NCBI RefSeq assembly: GCF_003731635.1
Contig: NZ_RCUA01000087.1
Location: forward strand, 1 to 64,000
Direction: 5' to 3'
Length of the DNA stretch: 64,000 bases
From: Marisediminitalea oceani
GTDB lineage: Bacteria > Pseudomonadota > Gammaproteobacteria > Enterobacterales > Alteromonadaceae
The notes under the pieces: generated by a model
Databases searched by the model: none
Told to the model about the DNA's origin: nothing
What the model saw: the letters and a program-made list of their open reading frames with translations, nothing else
Made by a program: the position numbers and the translations under genes
Part shown: piece by piece, positions 31,141-40,514 of the stretch
Layout of the letters: each line of letters opens with the position of its first letter
How positions within the stretch are numbered: position 1 is the stretch's first letter

Positions 31141-32490
31141 ATGAAAGCTGCCCATCCCCACGCGCCTGCACAGGCTATTGCCAGCCTCTGGGATTCTCAT
31201 CATTTTAGCGCACTGGATAAATCTCATCTGCGCCACGCGGATATTCAACCGGTGCTCGATGAGATTGCGGACTATCCGTCGATCACCCGGGAGACTATTG
31301 GCTACAGCTGCACCGGCAAATGCATTGAGCGACTAAGTATGGGCAGTGGTCCGCTAATTATCCTGGCCTGGACCCAAATGCACGGCGACGAGCCGACGGC
31401 TACTGCTGCGGTGCTCGACTGGCTGAAACTGCTACATCTTAATTCCACCAGCAACTCACTGGCATTGGGCAGTGACTGGACGTCGCTGATCACTCTGCAC
31501 ATTATCCCGATGCTGAATCCGGATGGCGCAGAGCGTGATACCCGGGTCAATGAGCAAGGCATAGACATCAATCGTGATGCCAAACAACTGCAAACGCCGG
31601 AAGGCAGATTGTTGTGGCAACAAGTGCAAACGCTTAAACCGGATGTGGCCTTTAACCTGCACGACCAGAACCCTTACTATTCGGCGGGCCCGACGGCTTA
31701 CCCGGCAACCATTGCTTTTCTTGCGCCGGCTTTTCATCCGGACAAACATGTTGATGCGCCGCGTCTGCGGGCTAAACAACTGATTGCCTGTATGGCAGAT
31801 ACCCTTAGCCACTGGCTGCCCTGCCATATTGGTCGCTATGACGATACCTATTCGCTGCGCTCATTTGGTGACAACATTGCCGGTACCGGGGCCAGTACGA
31901 TTCTGATTGAATCCGGTGCACACCCCAACGATCCCCACCGTCAGGTGGCCAGAAAGATGAACGTCATTGGCTTGCACAGTGCGTTGGAGGCTTTATTAGG
32001 TAATCTGTATCAGCAAAAATCGCTGGCCGACTATTACCGCATTCCCGATAATGTTGAAGATGGCCTGGTCGATATTAAATTTTCCCGTGTTGCGCAGCGC
32101 TGCGCCGGCCATGATTACGTGGCAGATATCAGTGTGAATAGAGATAAGCAGGGCCGCGCTACCGTAAAACATATCGGCGACCTGTCGGGTCAGGCTGGTT
32201 TTACCAATATCAGCGCCTACCAGACCACCATACTGCCGGTTAAGGCCTATCAACTCGATAGTGCTATGGTGCTAACAGAGAATGATTACCTGGCACTGCT
32301 TAAACAGGGCTTCAGTGTTTTTGCCGGTGATAGTTCGCTGCTTGATAATCTCAGTGGCTTGCCGGTGTTATGCTTGCCTGAACCGCCCGCCTATTCCTCC
32401 TTATATCCCGGTGCAGACGCTTTCTGGATAATGCAGGATAGCGAGGGCAAACAACGGGCTGTGTTAAACGGCAAAATGATTAATCTCTAA
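31141..32490 (+). CDS. M14-family zinc carboxypeptidase/amidase, cytoplasmic
   Basis: A 449-residue protein without a signal peptide. The metallopeptidase pattern is visible: zinc ligands in TQMHGDEPTAT (H and E, about 80-86), the substrate-binding NPDGAERDTR and INRDA (Asn/Arg pair, about 122-145), the third ligand in AFNLHDQN (about 170-177), and the catalytic Glu in ILIESGAHPNDP. The C-terminal 150 residues form an extra beta-rich domain. In E. coli the M14 enzyme MpaA cuts gamma-D-Glu-mDAP in murein peptides, and this gene may do a similar job in the island. Substrate is inferred. Its 3' end overlaps the convergent solute-binding gene by 4 bp. Confidence 0.82.
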   Translation: MKAAHPHAPAQAIASLWDSHHFSALDKSHLRHADIQPVLDEIADYPSITRETIGYSCTGKCIERLSMGSGPLIILAWTQMHGDEPTATAAVLDWLKLLHLNSTSNSLALGSDWTSLITLHIIPMLNPDGAERDTRVNEQGIDINRDAKQLQTPEGRLLWQQVQTLKPDVAFNLHDQNPYYSAGPTAYPATIAFLAPAFHPDKHVDAPRLRAKQLIACMADTLSHWLPCHIGRYDDTYSLRSFGDNIAGTGASTILIESGAHPNDPHRQVARKMNVIGLHSALEALLGNLYQQKSLADYYRIPDNVEDGLVDIKFSRVAQRCAGHDYVADISVNRDKQGRATVKHIGDLSGQAGFTNISAYQTTILPVKAYQLDSAMVLTENDYLALLKQGFSVFAGDSSLLDNLSGLPVLCLPEPPAYSSLYPGADAFWIMQDSEGKQRAVLNGKMINL

Positions 32491-33221
32491 AAAGTCTGCC
32501 GTGTCAGCTCGGCAACCAGCGCCTGATTAAAGCGCTGCATAAACGCCTTATCTACCCGGTTGCGGCTAAATAGAAAGTGCACCCGGGTTTCATGTATCAC
32601 CTGTTTGGACACCTTGAAGTCGTCAATACCCAGCTGCTGTGCAGCAGCCTCAAGTACCTTCTGATCGCCAACCACCGCATCCACGCGCCCCATTTTCAAC
32701 AGCTGCATGCGCCGCATTGTCCCTTCCGCGTGGATCAGGTAGCGATCGTGAGCATCTAGCGCCTTACGCTGGAAGTCTTCGCCAAACCAGCCACTTTTAT
32801 TGACTGCGACCAGATAATTTTGTTGCAGCAAGGAGCTGACATTGACGTCACTGAAATAAGGATTACGGGAAAACCTGAAGCCAAATACGATGGTTTCCTT
32901 ACGATAGGGCATTGAGTAGAAGTTCTGAGCTTCGCGGGCCTTCGTATAGGCAGCGCCAAGGATCACGTCAACTTCGCCCTGTTTAAGCTCCAGCGCCAGA
33001 CGCTTTTCCGGTAGCCGCTGCGCATTCAGCTCATAGCCGAGCCGCTTAAGCGTGCGGTGCAGTAAGCGTAAATCTTCGCCATCGGGCTCGCCCTGTTGGT
33101 TGATATACAGGTAAGGCTTCCAGTCAACCGCAACGGCCAGATCGAATGGCTCTTCACTGCGGGCCTCAAAGCCCACTGCATACAGACAGACCGCCAGAAT
33201 GAAGATAAACAAGTCGCGCAA
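32487..33221 (-). CDS. Periplasmic SBP_bac_3-type solute-binding protein
   Basis: A 244-residue secreted protein with signal peptide (about 1-22) and the type II periplasmic binding-protein pattern of the family 3 amino-acid binders: VDWKPYLYINQQGEPDGEDL (about 33-52), KRLALELKQGEVDVILGAAY (about 80-99), FYSMPYRKETIVFGFRF, and MGRVDAVVGDQKVLE. No ABC permease or ATPase gene is near, so it may act as a stand-alone sensor or binding protein, as is common in Alteromonadales. Its place next to the murein genes hints at an amino acid or peptide ligand, which cannot be verified here. Confidence 0.8.
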   Translation of the reverse strand: MRDLFIFILAVCLYAVGFEARSEEPFDLAVAVDWKPYLYINQQGEPDGEDLRLLHRTLKRLGYELNAQRLPEKRLALELKQGEVDVILGAAYTKAREAQNFYSMPYRKETIVFGFRFSRNPYFSDVNVSSLLQQNYLVAVNKSGWFGEDFQRKALDAHDRYLIHAEGTMRRMQLLKMGRVDAVVGDQKVLEAAAQQLGIDDFKVSKQVIHETRVHFLFSRNRVDKAFMQRFNQALVAELTRQTF

Positions 33222-33298
33222 AGTCTTTCCCTGTGTTTGCGTTAACGGTGTGAGATGATTATTGCACCGGATCTACCCGGATGTGGACTTACCAGCGT

Positions 33299-34441
33299 TT
33301 AAATCCGCCAGAAAAAACCATTATTATACATAAGCTTAATTGGGTAATAGCAGATTATCAGAAAAACTGATGCTAACAATAGCGAAGCCATTTCCGCAGG
33401 CAGAGGGAGCGCTTGCATAAATCGCCAGGCATGACCTTTCAGAGAAACACCGTCAACTTTAATAATAAGCAGTACCCGGGCGAGAATACCAGATAACATG
33501 AAAAAGGCGATGCTATTGGTGCCGGCAACTAATAGCGGATGCCCTTTGGGTAAAGGGCCAGCTTTACGTTCGTACAGGATACAGAGCCAAAAAAGGATGG
33601 TTAGTATGCCACTGGTTACCAGCACAAAAGTGGGCGACCAAAGCGCTTTGTTTATAGGGTTGATGACCGCCAGGCCATAACCGGCACAGATGCCGGCCAG
33701 AGCCAGTATCATCAGTTTATTCGGGCAGCCGTGTTGTACCAGGACGTAACGCCCCACCCAGACACCGGTCAGGCAGGTCACTACCGCAGGCAGGGTTGAC
33801 AGGATCCCCTCTGGGTCAAAAGCAAATGGGGTCGCATCAGAATAATAAACATGATTGGCCCCGAGCAGTTGATGATCAAGATAAGCGGCAAGGCTGTTAC
33901 CAAATTCCCAGCGGCCCTGATAAATCCCACCGCTGGCGTCAGCATAAGGGATCCACTCCATGGCGCCCCAGTATCCTGCCAGCAATACAATCGCCAGCAC
34001 ACCAACCCAGCGCCAGGATACCGCCAGGATGAGCAACACGGTGAGCCAGTAAACCACACCGAGCCGGGGTAATACGCCGGCAAAACGCAGCGCCAGAAAG
34101 CGTTGTTCAAACCAGCTATATCCGGGACTCCCGGTATTATACCAACACAAATACAACCCCCAGCCCAGCAGAATTAGAGTGATAGCCCGGCTGGTAGTGT
34201 TTCTGACTACAGCCATCGTACTGTTCAGGCGGGTTAGCTCCCGGGGTAAATGGATTGCAATGGTAACGCCCATCACAAAGATAAAGCCCGGGAAGATAAC
34301 ATCGGTTGGGGTCAGGCCATGCCATTCAGCATGTTTTAGCGGCGCATAAATAGCCTGCCACGAGCCCGGATTATTAACCAGCACCATGGCGATGATAGCC
34401 AGCCCCCGCAAGGCATCCAGAGCACTAATACGCGCCGTCAT
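33299..34441 (-). CDS. nagX: NagX-like membrane acyltransferase family protein (DUF5009)
   Basis: A 380-residue inner-membrane protein with about 10-11 hydrophobic helices. It begins ARISALDALRGLAIIAMVLV, contains WHGLTPTDVIFPGFIFVMGV (about 40-59) and ends in a run of helices. These mark the family of human heparan-alpha-glucosaminide N-acetyltransferase and bacterial NagX, which is found with chitin/GlcNAc genes in Shewanella and relatives. Its role is thought to be acetylation or transport of glucosamine-containing sugars but is not proven. It lies 5 bp after nagZ, so it is in the same minus-strand operon. Confidence 0.85.
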   Translation of the reverse strand: MTARISALDALRGLAIIAMVLVNNPGSWQAIYAPLKHAEWHGLTPTDVIFPGFIFVMGVTIAIHLPRELTRLNSTMAVVRNTTSRAITLILLGWGLYLCWYNTGSPGYSWFEQRFLALRFAGVLPRLGVVYWLTVLLILAVSWRWVGVLAIVLLAGYWGAMEWIPYADASGGIYQGRWEFGNSLAAYLDHQLLGANHVYYSDATPFAFDPEGILSTLPAVVTCLTGVWVGRYVLVQHGCPNKLMILALAGICAGYGLAVINPINKALWSPTFVLVTSGILTILFWLCILYERKAGPLPKGHPLLVAGTNSIAFFMLSGILARVLLIIKVDGVSLKGHAWRFMQALPLPAEMASLLLASVFLIICYYPIKLMYNNGFFWRI

Positions 34442-34446
34442 GTGCC

Positions 34447-36282
34447 CTACTCGTCGATGGTGACAGGCGACTTACCCGGCATCGGCGAACGCCCGAGTAA
34501 GCCTTCTGCCAGCGCGGTAAAAACTGCACCATGAGCGCGAACTGTACCTTTCTCTTCTGCACCTGTTACGGTGACGTTATAACCGAAGGTAGCCACGGCG
34601 GCGCCAGCAAGGTGACGATAATCCGAAATAATATAGGGCGCTCTGAGCGCAATGAATACCGCATTAACCGATTGTTCACCGGCGCTGACCAACAGTCGTC
34701 TTACCCAGGCTTCCTGAGTGTTTTTATCCGGCCGGTTCCGCCAGGTGCTCAGGTCTGCCATGCCGCCCATTTCAGCGAGGCTGTGTTGGGGCGTAATATC
34801 GCCCACAATCACAGCATCGGTATCATTCATGTCGGGCAAGGCTTTTGCAGGATCAATACCGGTTAATGCATCGCAGGTGAGTTGCAAACCTGGCTGAAGC
34901 TTTAATAAAGCTGTTGTCATCGCCATGCAACGTGCCTCGTCGGGCATGACTATATAAAAGCGACTCCCTCTGAGTGGCAACACACCACGATTATAGACCT
35001 GGGTTAGTGCGGCCCTGGCCAGGTCCATTTCGGTGCGCTGGTTTTCTTCCCCAGGCAGCGTATCAACAGCGCTTTTAATCCGTTCCGCCAGCGGCTTGCT
35101 AGTAAACTCATCAAGCTCAAACTGCTGTTTGGCCTGCAAAATACGTTTAACCGACAACTGGGTTTGCTGGCGGTCAATGTCTCCGCTGCTCATAGCCTGC
35201 ACCCACTGCTTGTAGAGCTCCCAAAAACGACTGAGACTTTGTGGATTACGCACCGCATAAGGCATCAATGCAATATCCGCCCCGGCATTAAAGGTTTTTA
35301 TCACCGCGTTCTTATGGTCCACATAGTGTGCAATACCAGCCATATCCAGCGCATCGGTCACAATAATGCCTTGGTAGCCCATTTTATTTCGAAGTATACC
35401 GGTGAGAATTTTGTGCGAGAGGGTGGCTGGTACCAGGGTATCCTCACCGTCGAGTGCCTTAAAACGGGTGTCATCAAGCAATGGGTACTGAATGTGTGCA
35501 GTCATTATCATTGCCGGAGCCTGCCCCTGCTCAATGGCATAGCGAAACGGCAGTAAATCAACCGCTTCCACGGTGGCCAGATCGTGATCAACCCGAGGCA
35601 GACCGGTATGACTGTCGGTATGAGTATCGCCATGACCGGGAAAATGCTTCAGGGCGCTGAGAATATTTTCACTCTGTAACGCGGCCACGGCCGCAGCGCC
35701 AAGCTCTGCCACCATTTGAGGGTCTTCACCGTAAGACCGGACATTAATAACCGGATTATCAGCATTGACATTAACATCCACAGTGGGGGCGAAATTTACG
35801 TTAAACCCAAGCTGACCAATGCTTTTAGCAATCCCTTTATTCACCCGTTCTGCAAAGGTGGTGTTATACAGCGGGTAGGTTGCACCAATCGCCATATTGC
35901 CAACATAACGGGTTGCCACTTTATCCGGCAACCGCGCAACCCGGCCCCCTTCCTGATCGATGGCAATAAACAGTGGCGGTAAACCTTCCTCTTTAGCCAA
36001 CTGCTGAATGGCATAGTTTAGCTCGATAATCTGCTGGCTGTTGTCGAGGTTTTCAGCGAACAGGATCACCCCGCCAATCTGGCCCTGACGAATAATTTCG
36101 GCAAACTCAGGAAGCAAGGTGGTAACCGGCGTTTTACAACTTTCCGCTGGCGTACCATCGGCGCAGTAGTAGCGCATATCCAGCATCAGCTTCTGGCCCA
36201 GCATAAACTCACTGTCCTGCCCGCCGGAGCAGCCTACGGTTAACATTACAAGTAAACTCACCAGTACGGCTTTAGTACGCAT
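34447..36282 (-). CDS. nagZ: Lipoprotein beta-N-acetylglucosaminidase (NagZ, GH3)
   Basis: This enzyme removes GlcNAc from the non-reducing end of murein fragments. ATG at 36282 is chosen because it gives MRTKAVLVSLLVMLTVGC with lipobox LTVGC (Cys18); a TTG 30 nt upstream is less likely. The GH3 domain (about 25-380) has the general acid-base motif KHFPGHGDTHTDSHTG and the nucleophile Asp in IVTDALDMAGI. A second alpha/beta domain follows (about 420-600), as in B. subtilis NagZ (YbbD). E. coli NagZ is shorter and cytoplasmic, so this lipoprotein acts in the periplasm on incoming or released glycan. It is the first gene of nagZ-nagX. Confidence 0.95.
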   Translation of the reverse strand: MRTKAVLVSLLVMLTVGCSGGQDSEFMLGQKLMLDMRYYCADGTPAESCKTPVTTLLPEFAEIIRQGQIGGVILFAENLDNSQQIIELNYAIQQLAKEEGLPPLFIAIDQEGGRVARLPDKVATRYVGNMAIGATYPLYNTTFAERVNKGIAKSIGQLGFNVNFAPTVDVNVNADNPVINVRSYGEDPQMVAELGAAAVAALQSENILSALKHFPGHGDTHTDSHTGLPRVDHDLATVEAVDLLPFRYAIEQGQAPAMIMTAHIQYPLLDDTRFKALDGEDTLVPATLSHKILTGILRNKMGYQGIIVTDALDMAGIAHYVDHKNAVIKTFNAGADIALMPYAVRNPQSLSRFWELYKQWVQAMSSGDIDRQQTQLSVKRILQAKQQFELDEFTSKPLAERIKSAVDTLPGEENQRTEMDLARAALTQVYNRGVLPLRGSRFYIVMPDEARCMAMTTALLKLQPGLQLTCDALTGIDPAKALPDMNDTDAVIVGDITPQHSLAEMGGMADLSTWRNRPDKNTQEAWVRRLLVSAGEQSVNAVFIALRAPYIISDYRHLAGAAVATFGYNVTVTGAEEKGTVRAHGAVFTALAEGLLGRSPMPGKSPVTIDE

Positions 36283-36627
36283 CACTATCAGGGCCCTTTC
36301 CAAATGCATCAACGTCGATAACCAAGCTTACCCCAGCGACCACAAAAAATAAATTATTCCACCCTGACATTTTTAATCTTTGTTTATCAAAGCCATTAAG
36401 GCTTACCACTATCAACCAGAGTCGCAAACAAAAACACACGAAGATGCCTGTATAAAAGCGCTTAACCAACAATTAACAGTTGCCAAAAAGCGCTCAACTC
36501 CACACCACACAATAGGAATATTTTATTATGCACAAGCCTTTCGAGTATGGTAGTTTGAGTAATGTAAGCGTCTGTGCCTCAGGCAAACGCCCGGCCAACA
36601 AATGAACCAAAGAGTAGAGGAATTGCT
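36283..36627. promoter_or_regulatory. Divergent nagZ / amidase-fusion intergenic region with two near-palindromes
   Basis: No gene is seen in this 345-nt A/T-rich region between two divergent lipoprotein genes. Two one-mismatch versions of the GAAT-N5-ATTC palindrome are present: GAATAATTTATTT on the minus strand (36347-36359) and GAATATTTTATTA on the plus strand (36516-36528). The hexamer palindrome AGCGCT occurs twice, near 36457 and 36489. These are candidate operator sites for the MurR-like regulator; promoters could not be placed with confidence. Confidence 0.4.
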
Positions 36628-39099
36628 GTGACCAGCCGAAGTTTTCGCGGTGTTTTGTTATGGACACTATGTGCACTGCTTTTAATTAGCTGTAGCAGTC
36701 GACGGGTAATTGAAATGCCGTCGGCCAATTATGGCGAGCGGGTCAAATCACTGGTGTTGCACTTTACGGCAATTGACTATGCCCGCTCAGTCACAGCGCT
36801 GGTTGATGAAGGCGGTTTAAGCTCCCACTACCTTATACCTGAATCCAATGATCCGAGCGATCCCGGCGGCAAGCCCAGAATAATCCGGTTAGTGGACGAA
36901 AATATGCGTGCCTGGCATGCCGGCAGAAGTTACTGGCAGGGGCGTACCGGCTTAAATGACCACTCCATTGGGATCGAGATAGTTAATGTGCCGGAATGTG
37001 AGCGCGACGGCGATATGGCTCCCTCTCTGGCCGAACATGGCTCAAACCGCTTATGTTTTTTCCCGGATTACGACCCTGCTCAAATCGAAGTCGTTATTGA
37101 GCTGGTAAAAGACATCATTGCCAGACACCCGGATATCGAGCCCACTGCGGTAGTCGGTCATTCGGATATCGCTTTCGACCGCAAGAACGATCCCGGCCCG
37201 CGCTTTCCATGGTTTGAGTTATATCAGGCTGGCGTTGGCGCCTGGTACGACAATGAAACACTGGCCGACTACTGGAAAACCTTTAACGAACAGCCAGCCA
37301 GTATTGGTTTGCTGCAAAGTGCACTGCGCGCTTATGGTTATGGTGTAATCGAAACCGGTATCGCCGATACCAGTACTCTAAATGCTATTTCTGCGTTTCA
37401 GATGCACTTTCTGCCCTGGCATGTCAGTGGCGAGCCTGACAGCCGTACCACGGCCGCCGTGTTTGCCTTACTCGATAAGTATTTTCCCGAGCAAAAAGAC
37501 GCGCTGCTGAGCCGTTATGAAAAAGAGCGTGAGCTGGCTATTGCCACCGCCGAAAGTGAGTTACCAAGCGTTCGACGCGGTCAGGTAGACGCGGTGTTGC
37601 CAGACCTCAAGCCATCCAAGCGCGCCTATGTTAAAGACCGCTTTGCGTTTAAGAGCTATGCCGGTCGCGGCGAGCTGATTATTGAGAGCGACCTGCCAGC
37701 TTCGGCGACGGTGTCGGTTAACGGCGAAGTATTATCGCTGGATGACGAATTTGCCGCCGACAATACCTATCGTTATTCTCTGGCCCGCCGCACCCGAACC
37801 GGCGTCAATACCCTGGCCGTGAGCAATATAGCACCCGCCGAAGCGCAGTTGCATATACAGGTACCCTACCCTGAATTAAAAGACAACACTCAGGCCTACC
37901 AGAACCGCTTTACCGCAGTAGACGAGCTGATCAATCAGGAAGTAGCTGAAGGCTTTCCGGGGGCGGTGTTACTGATAGTCAAAGACGGCGAAATTATTAA
38001 ACGTACTGCCTATGGTTACCAGAAGCGCTACGACGAAAACGGGCTACCGCTGGCCAGCCCGCAGCCAATGCGTACCGACACCATTTTTGACCTGGCCTCT
38101 AACACCAAGATGTTTGCCACCACGCTGGCACTGATGCATCTGGTGGAAACCGGTCAGCTCGATGTGACGCAGCCCATTAAACATTACCTGCCGGAATATC
38201 TGGGCGCAGGACGTGAGGCAAGACGGGTCAGCGATCTGCTGTCACATCAATCCGGCTACTCGCCAAGTATTGCTTTTTACGACCCGGAAAACCCGCTGGG
38301 CAAACGCTTTTATTCCCAGTCCCGCCAACGTACCAGCGAGCTGCTGATCACCCAGGCGCCCTTTGAAGTCAGTAACGGGCTTAACGCCTCTTACAGTGAT
38401 ATTAATTTTATGCTACTTGGTCTGATTGTGGAGCGTATTACTGGCATGCCCCTGGACCGATATTGCGAAGAGTGGCTGTATCAGCCACTGGGGCTCAAAA
38501 ACACGCTGTTCAACCCGCTGCAGAAAGGCCACCACAAAAGTGAGTTTGCCGCCACGGAGCTACGCGGGAATACCCGCGATGGCCGGATAACGTTCCCGAA
38601 TATCCGTGAATATACCCTGCAGGGAGAAGTTCACGACGAAAAAGCTTTTTATGCCATGCAGGGTGTGTCTGGTCATGCCGGGCTGTTCTCCACCGCCGAT
38701 GAACTGGCCGTAATGGCACAAATGCTGTTAAACGGCGGTGGCTACGGCGAAACACATGTGTTCGACAGCAATGTAATAAATGCCTTCACCAAACCGGATA
38801 ATCGCTTCTGGCACTATGGGCTCGGCTGGCGCCGGGCGGCCAATGGTACCAACCGCTGGCACTTCGGCCCTTATGCCAGCGATCTGGCATTTGGCCACAC
38901 CGGTTGGACAGGCACGGCTACAGTTATCGACCCAGCGCTCGATTTGGCCGTCATCCTCTTGACCAACGCGCGCCATTCGCCCATTGTGGAAGAAGACGAA
39001 GAAAAGCTGCAATTTACCGGTAAGCAATTTGAAACCGGCCGCTACGGCAGCATCGTTTCACTGGTCTACGAAGCAATTCTGAACAAACAGGCCAATTAA
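36628..39099 (+). CDS. Lipoprotein fusion of AmiD-like amidase, PG-binding domain and AmiE/beta-lactamase-like serine hydrolase
   Basis: An 823-residue lipoprotein. GTG at 36628 has AGAGG 7 nt upstream and gives a signal with lipobox LLISC (Cys about 23). Residues about 35-215 form an Amidase_2 domain: VLHFTAIDY (zinc His), LNDHSIGIEIVN and VVGHSDIAFDRKNDPGPRFP (zinc His and Asp). A PG_binding_1-like helical domain follows (about 225-285), as in E. coli AmiD. After a linker with a small beta domain (about 330-410) comes a serine beta-lactamase/PBP-like domain (about 420-815) with nucleophile motif SNTK and YSD. B. subtilis AmiE is a beta-lactamase-fold N-acetylmuramoyl-L-alanine amidase in the equivalent murQRP-amiE-nagZ-namZ operon. 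Two different murein-peptide hydrolases are thus joined. Confidence 0.9.
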   Translation: MTSRSFRGVLLWTLCALLLISCSSRRVIEMPSANYGERVKSLVLHFTAIDYARSVTALVDEGGLSSHYLIPESNDPSDPGGKPRIIRLVDENMRAWHAGRSYWQGRTGLNDHSIGIEIVNVPECERDGDMAPSLAEHGSNRLCFFPDYDPAQIEVVIELVKDIIARHPDIEPTAVVGHSDIAFDRKNDPGPRFPWFELYQAGVGAWYDNETLADYWKTFNEQPASIGLLQSALRAYGYGVIETGIADTSTLNAISAFQMHFLPWHVSGEPDSRTTAAVFALLDKYFPEQKDALLSRYEKERELAIATAESELPSVRRGQVDAVLPDLKPSKRAYVKDRFAFKSYAGRGELIIESDLPASATVSVNGEVLSLDDEFAADNTYRYSLARRTRTGVNTLAVSNIAPAEAQLHIQVPYPELKDNTQAYQNRFTAVDELINQEVAEGFPGAVLLIVKDGEIIKRTAYGYQKRYDENGLPLASPQPMRTDTIFDLASNTKMFATTLALMHLVETGQLDVTQPIKHYLPEYLGAGREARRVSDLLSHQSGYSPSIAFYDPENPLGKRFYSQSRQRTSELLITQAPFEVSNGLNASYSDINFMLLGLIVERITGMPLDRYCEEWLYQPLGLKNTLFNPLQKGHHKSEFAATELRGNTRDGRITFPNIREYTLQGEVHDEKAFYAMQGVSGHAGLFSTADELAVMAQMLLNGGGYGETHVFDSNVINAFTKPDNRFWHYGLGWRRAANGTNRWHFGPYASDLAFGHTGWTGTATVIDPALDLAVILLTNARHSPIVEEDEEKLQFTGKQFETGRYGSIVSLVYEAILNKQAN

Positions 39100-39133
39100 A
39101 ATAACGACATAAAAACAACAAGGGTTCATTCGT

Positions 39134-40510
39134 ATGGATTGGGTTTCCATCATTCCACCTGTCATCGCCATTGTGATCGTTTTCTGGAAGAAAGAGGTCA
39201 TTATGGCATTGCTGATGGCGGTTCTCAGTGCTGAGGCACTGATACTCCTCACCGCTGGTACAGACAGCCTGTTGCTGGCACCGATAACTTCCGTCGAACG
39301 GGTGGTAGACGTAGCCACCAGCGCCGGGAATACCCGCATTTTATTATTCAGCGTTTTGGTAGGCGCACTGCTGGCGTATATTCGTGACTCAGGCGGCGTT
39401 ACCGCAACGGTAGACTGGCTGACTAAACGCGGGGTCGCTAAGAGTCGTCGCCAGGTAGGCGGGCTCACCATGCTCACCGGTATCGTTGTTTTCATTGAAT
39501 CTAACCTCAGTGTGCTCACCGCCGGTATTTTTGCCCGCGGCTTATTTGATAAGTTTGGTATGAGCCGCGCGCGCCTTGCGTATCTTATCGACAGCACCAG
39601 TGCACCAATTTGTATTCTTATTTTGCTCAATGGCTGGGGCGCGTTTGTCCTTGGCATGCTCGATACTTATGAACTGCCCGCCTCATCGGCCAGTATCTTG
39701 TGGGGCTCGGTATTCTTTAACTTCTACGCCATCATCGCTCTGCTCATCGCCGCCTACACCGTGTTTGCCGACAAAGTACACGGCCCCATGGCCAAAGCGG
39801 AGCAACAGTTAGAGAGCAATCAGCAGCAGCTTTCTGCCGCAGCCGCCACCAAACCCGGCTATATGGTTATCCCTATTTTAACCATGGTAGTGAGCATGGT
39901 TGGCTTTATGCTGTGGACCGGCAATGGCGTACTCTCTCAGGGCAGCGGTAGTAAGTCAGTACTGTATGCCACCATTCTGGCCACTGCTGTGGCCTACCTG
40001 ATGCTGGTATTTTCCAAACGCTTTAGCCATCACGAAGCGGTAAATGTCGGCTTTAAAGGCATGGGCGAATTGTTGCCTTTAGTTACCATCGTATTACTCT
40101 CGTTAACTCTTGGTAGCAGTTTAAAGGTGCTGGGTACCGGTCTGTTTGTTGCGGGTATAGTTGGTGAGTACTTACCATTATTTCTGATTGTTCCCATGCT
40201 GTTCTTAGCCGGCGGCATTATGTCGTTTACCACTGGTACTTCCTGGGGCACCTTTGCCATTCTTATCCCCATTGGCGTGCCGCTGATCCAGCAGCTTGGC
40301 CTGCCTCCGTCGCTGGTTATCGGTGCCATTCTGGGCGGCGGCGTGTTTGGCGATCACTGCTCGCCGATCTCTGATACCACCGCGGTTTCGTCGATTGCCT
40401 CAGGCTGCGACCTGCTTGAGCACGTGCGCACGCAAATGCCCTATGCCTTAACCGGCGGTGCATTAACCTTAATCCTTTATGTCATAACCAGTTTAATCAT
40501 GGTGGGTTAG
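39134..40510 (+). CDS. NhaC-family Na+/H+ antiporter
   Basis: A 458-residue inner-membrane protein with about 11-12 hydrophobic helices. It matches the NhaC family by FIESNLSVLTAGIFARGLFD (about 120-139), LIDSTSAPICILILLNGWGA (about 155-174), MSFTTGTSWGTFAILIPIGV and GAILGGGVFGDHCSPISDTT near the C-terminus. It is expected to exchange Na+ for H+, or a related substrate pair. It follows the amidase fusion by 34 bp and precedes ggt by 4 bp on the same strand. It may restore the Na+ gradient used by the SSS symporter, or transport an organic substrate; some relatives exchange metabolites. Confidence 0.88.
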   Translation: MDWVSIIPPVIAIVIVFWKKEVIMALLMAVLSAEALILLTAGTDSLLLAPITSVERVVDVATSAGNTRILLFSVLVGALLAYIRDSGGVTATVDWLTKRGVAKSRRQVGGLTMLTGIVVFIESNLSVLTAGIFARGLFDKFGMSRARLAYLIDSTSAPICILILLNGWGAFVLGMLDTYELPASSASILWGSVFFNFYAIIALLIAAYTVFADKVHGPMAKAEQQLESNQQQLSAAAATKPGYMVIPILTMVVSMVGFMLWTGNGVLSQGSGSKSVLYATILATAVAYLMLVFSKRFSHHEAVNVGFKGMGELLPLVTIVLLSLTLGSSLKVLGTGLFVAGIVGEYLPLFLIVPMLFLAGGIMSFTTGTSWGTFAILIPIGVPLIQQLGLPPSLVIGAILGGGVFGDHCSPISDTTAVSSIASGCDLLEHVRTQMPYALTGGALTLILYVITSLIMVG

Positions 40511-40514
40511 TTTC

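Noticed and set aside
36628..39099. A true class C beta-lactamase for drug resistance
   Set aside because: The serine hydrolase domain is fused to a murein amidase, lies among murein-use genes and lacks a convincing KTG triad pattern in the part I can read; it fits AmiE/esterase-type relatives better.
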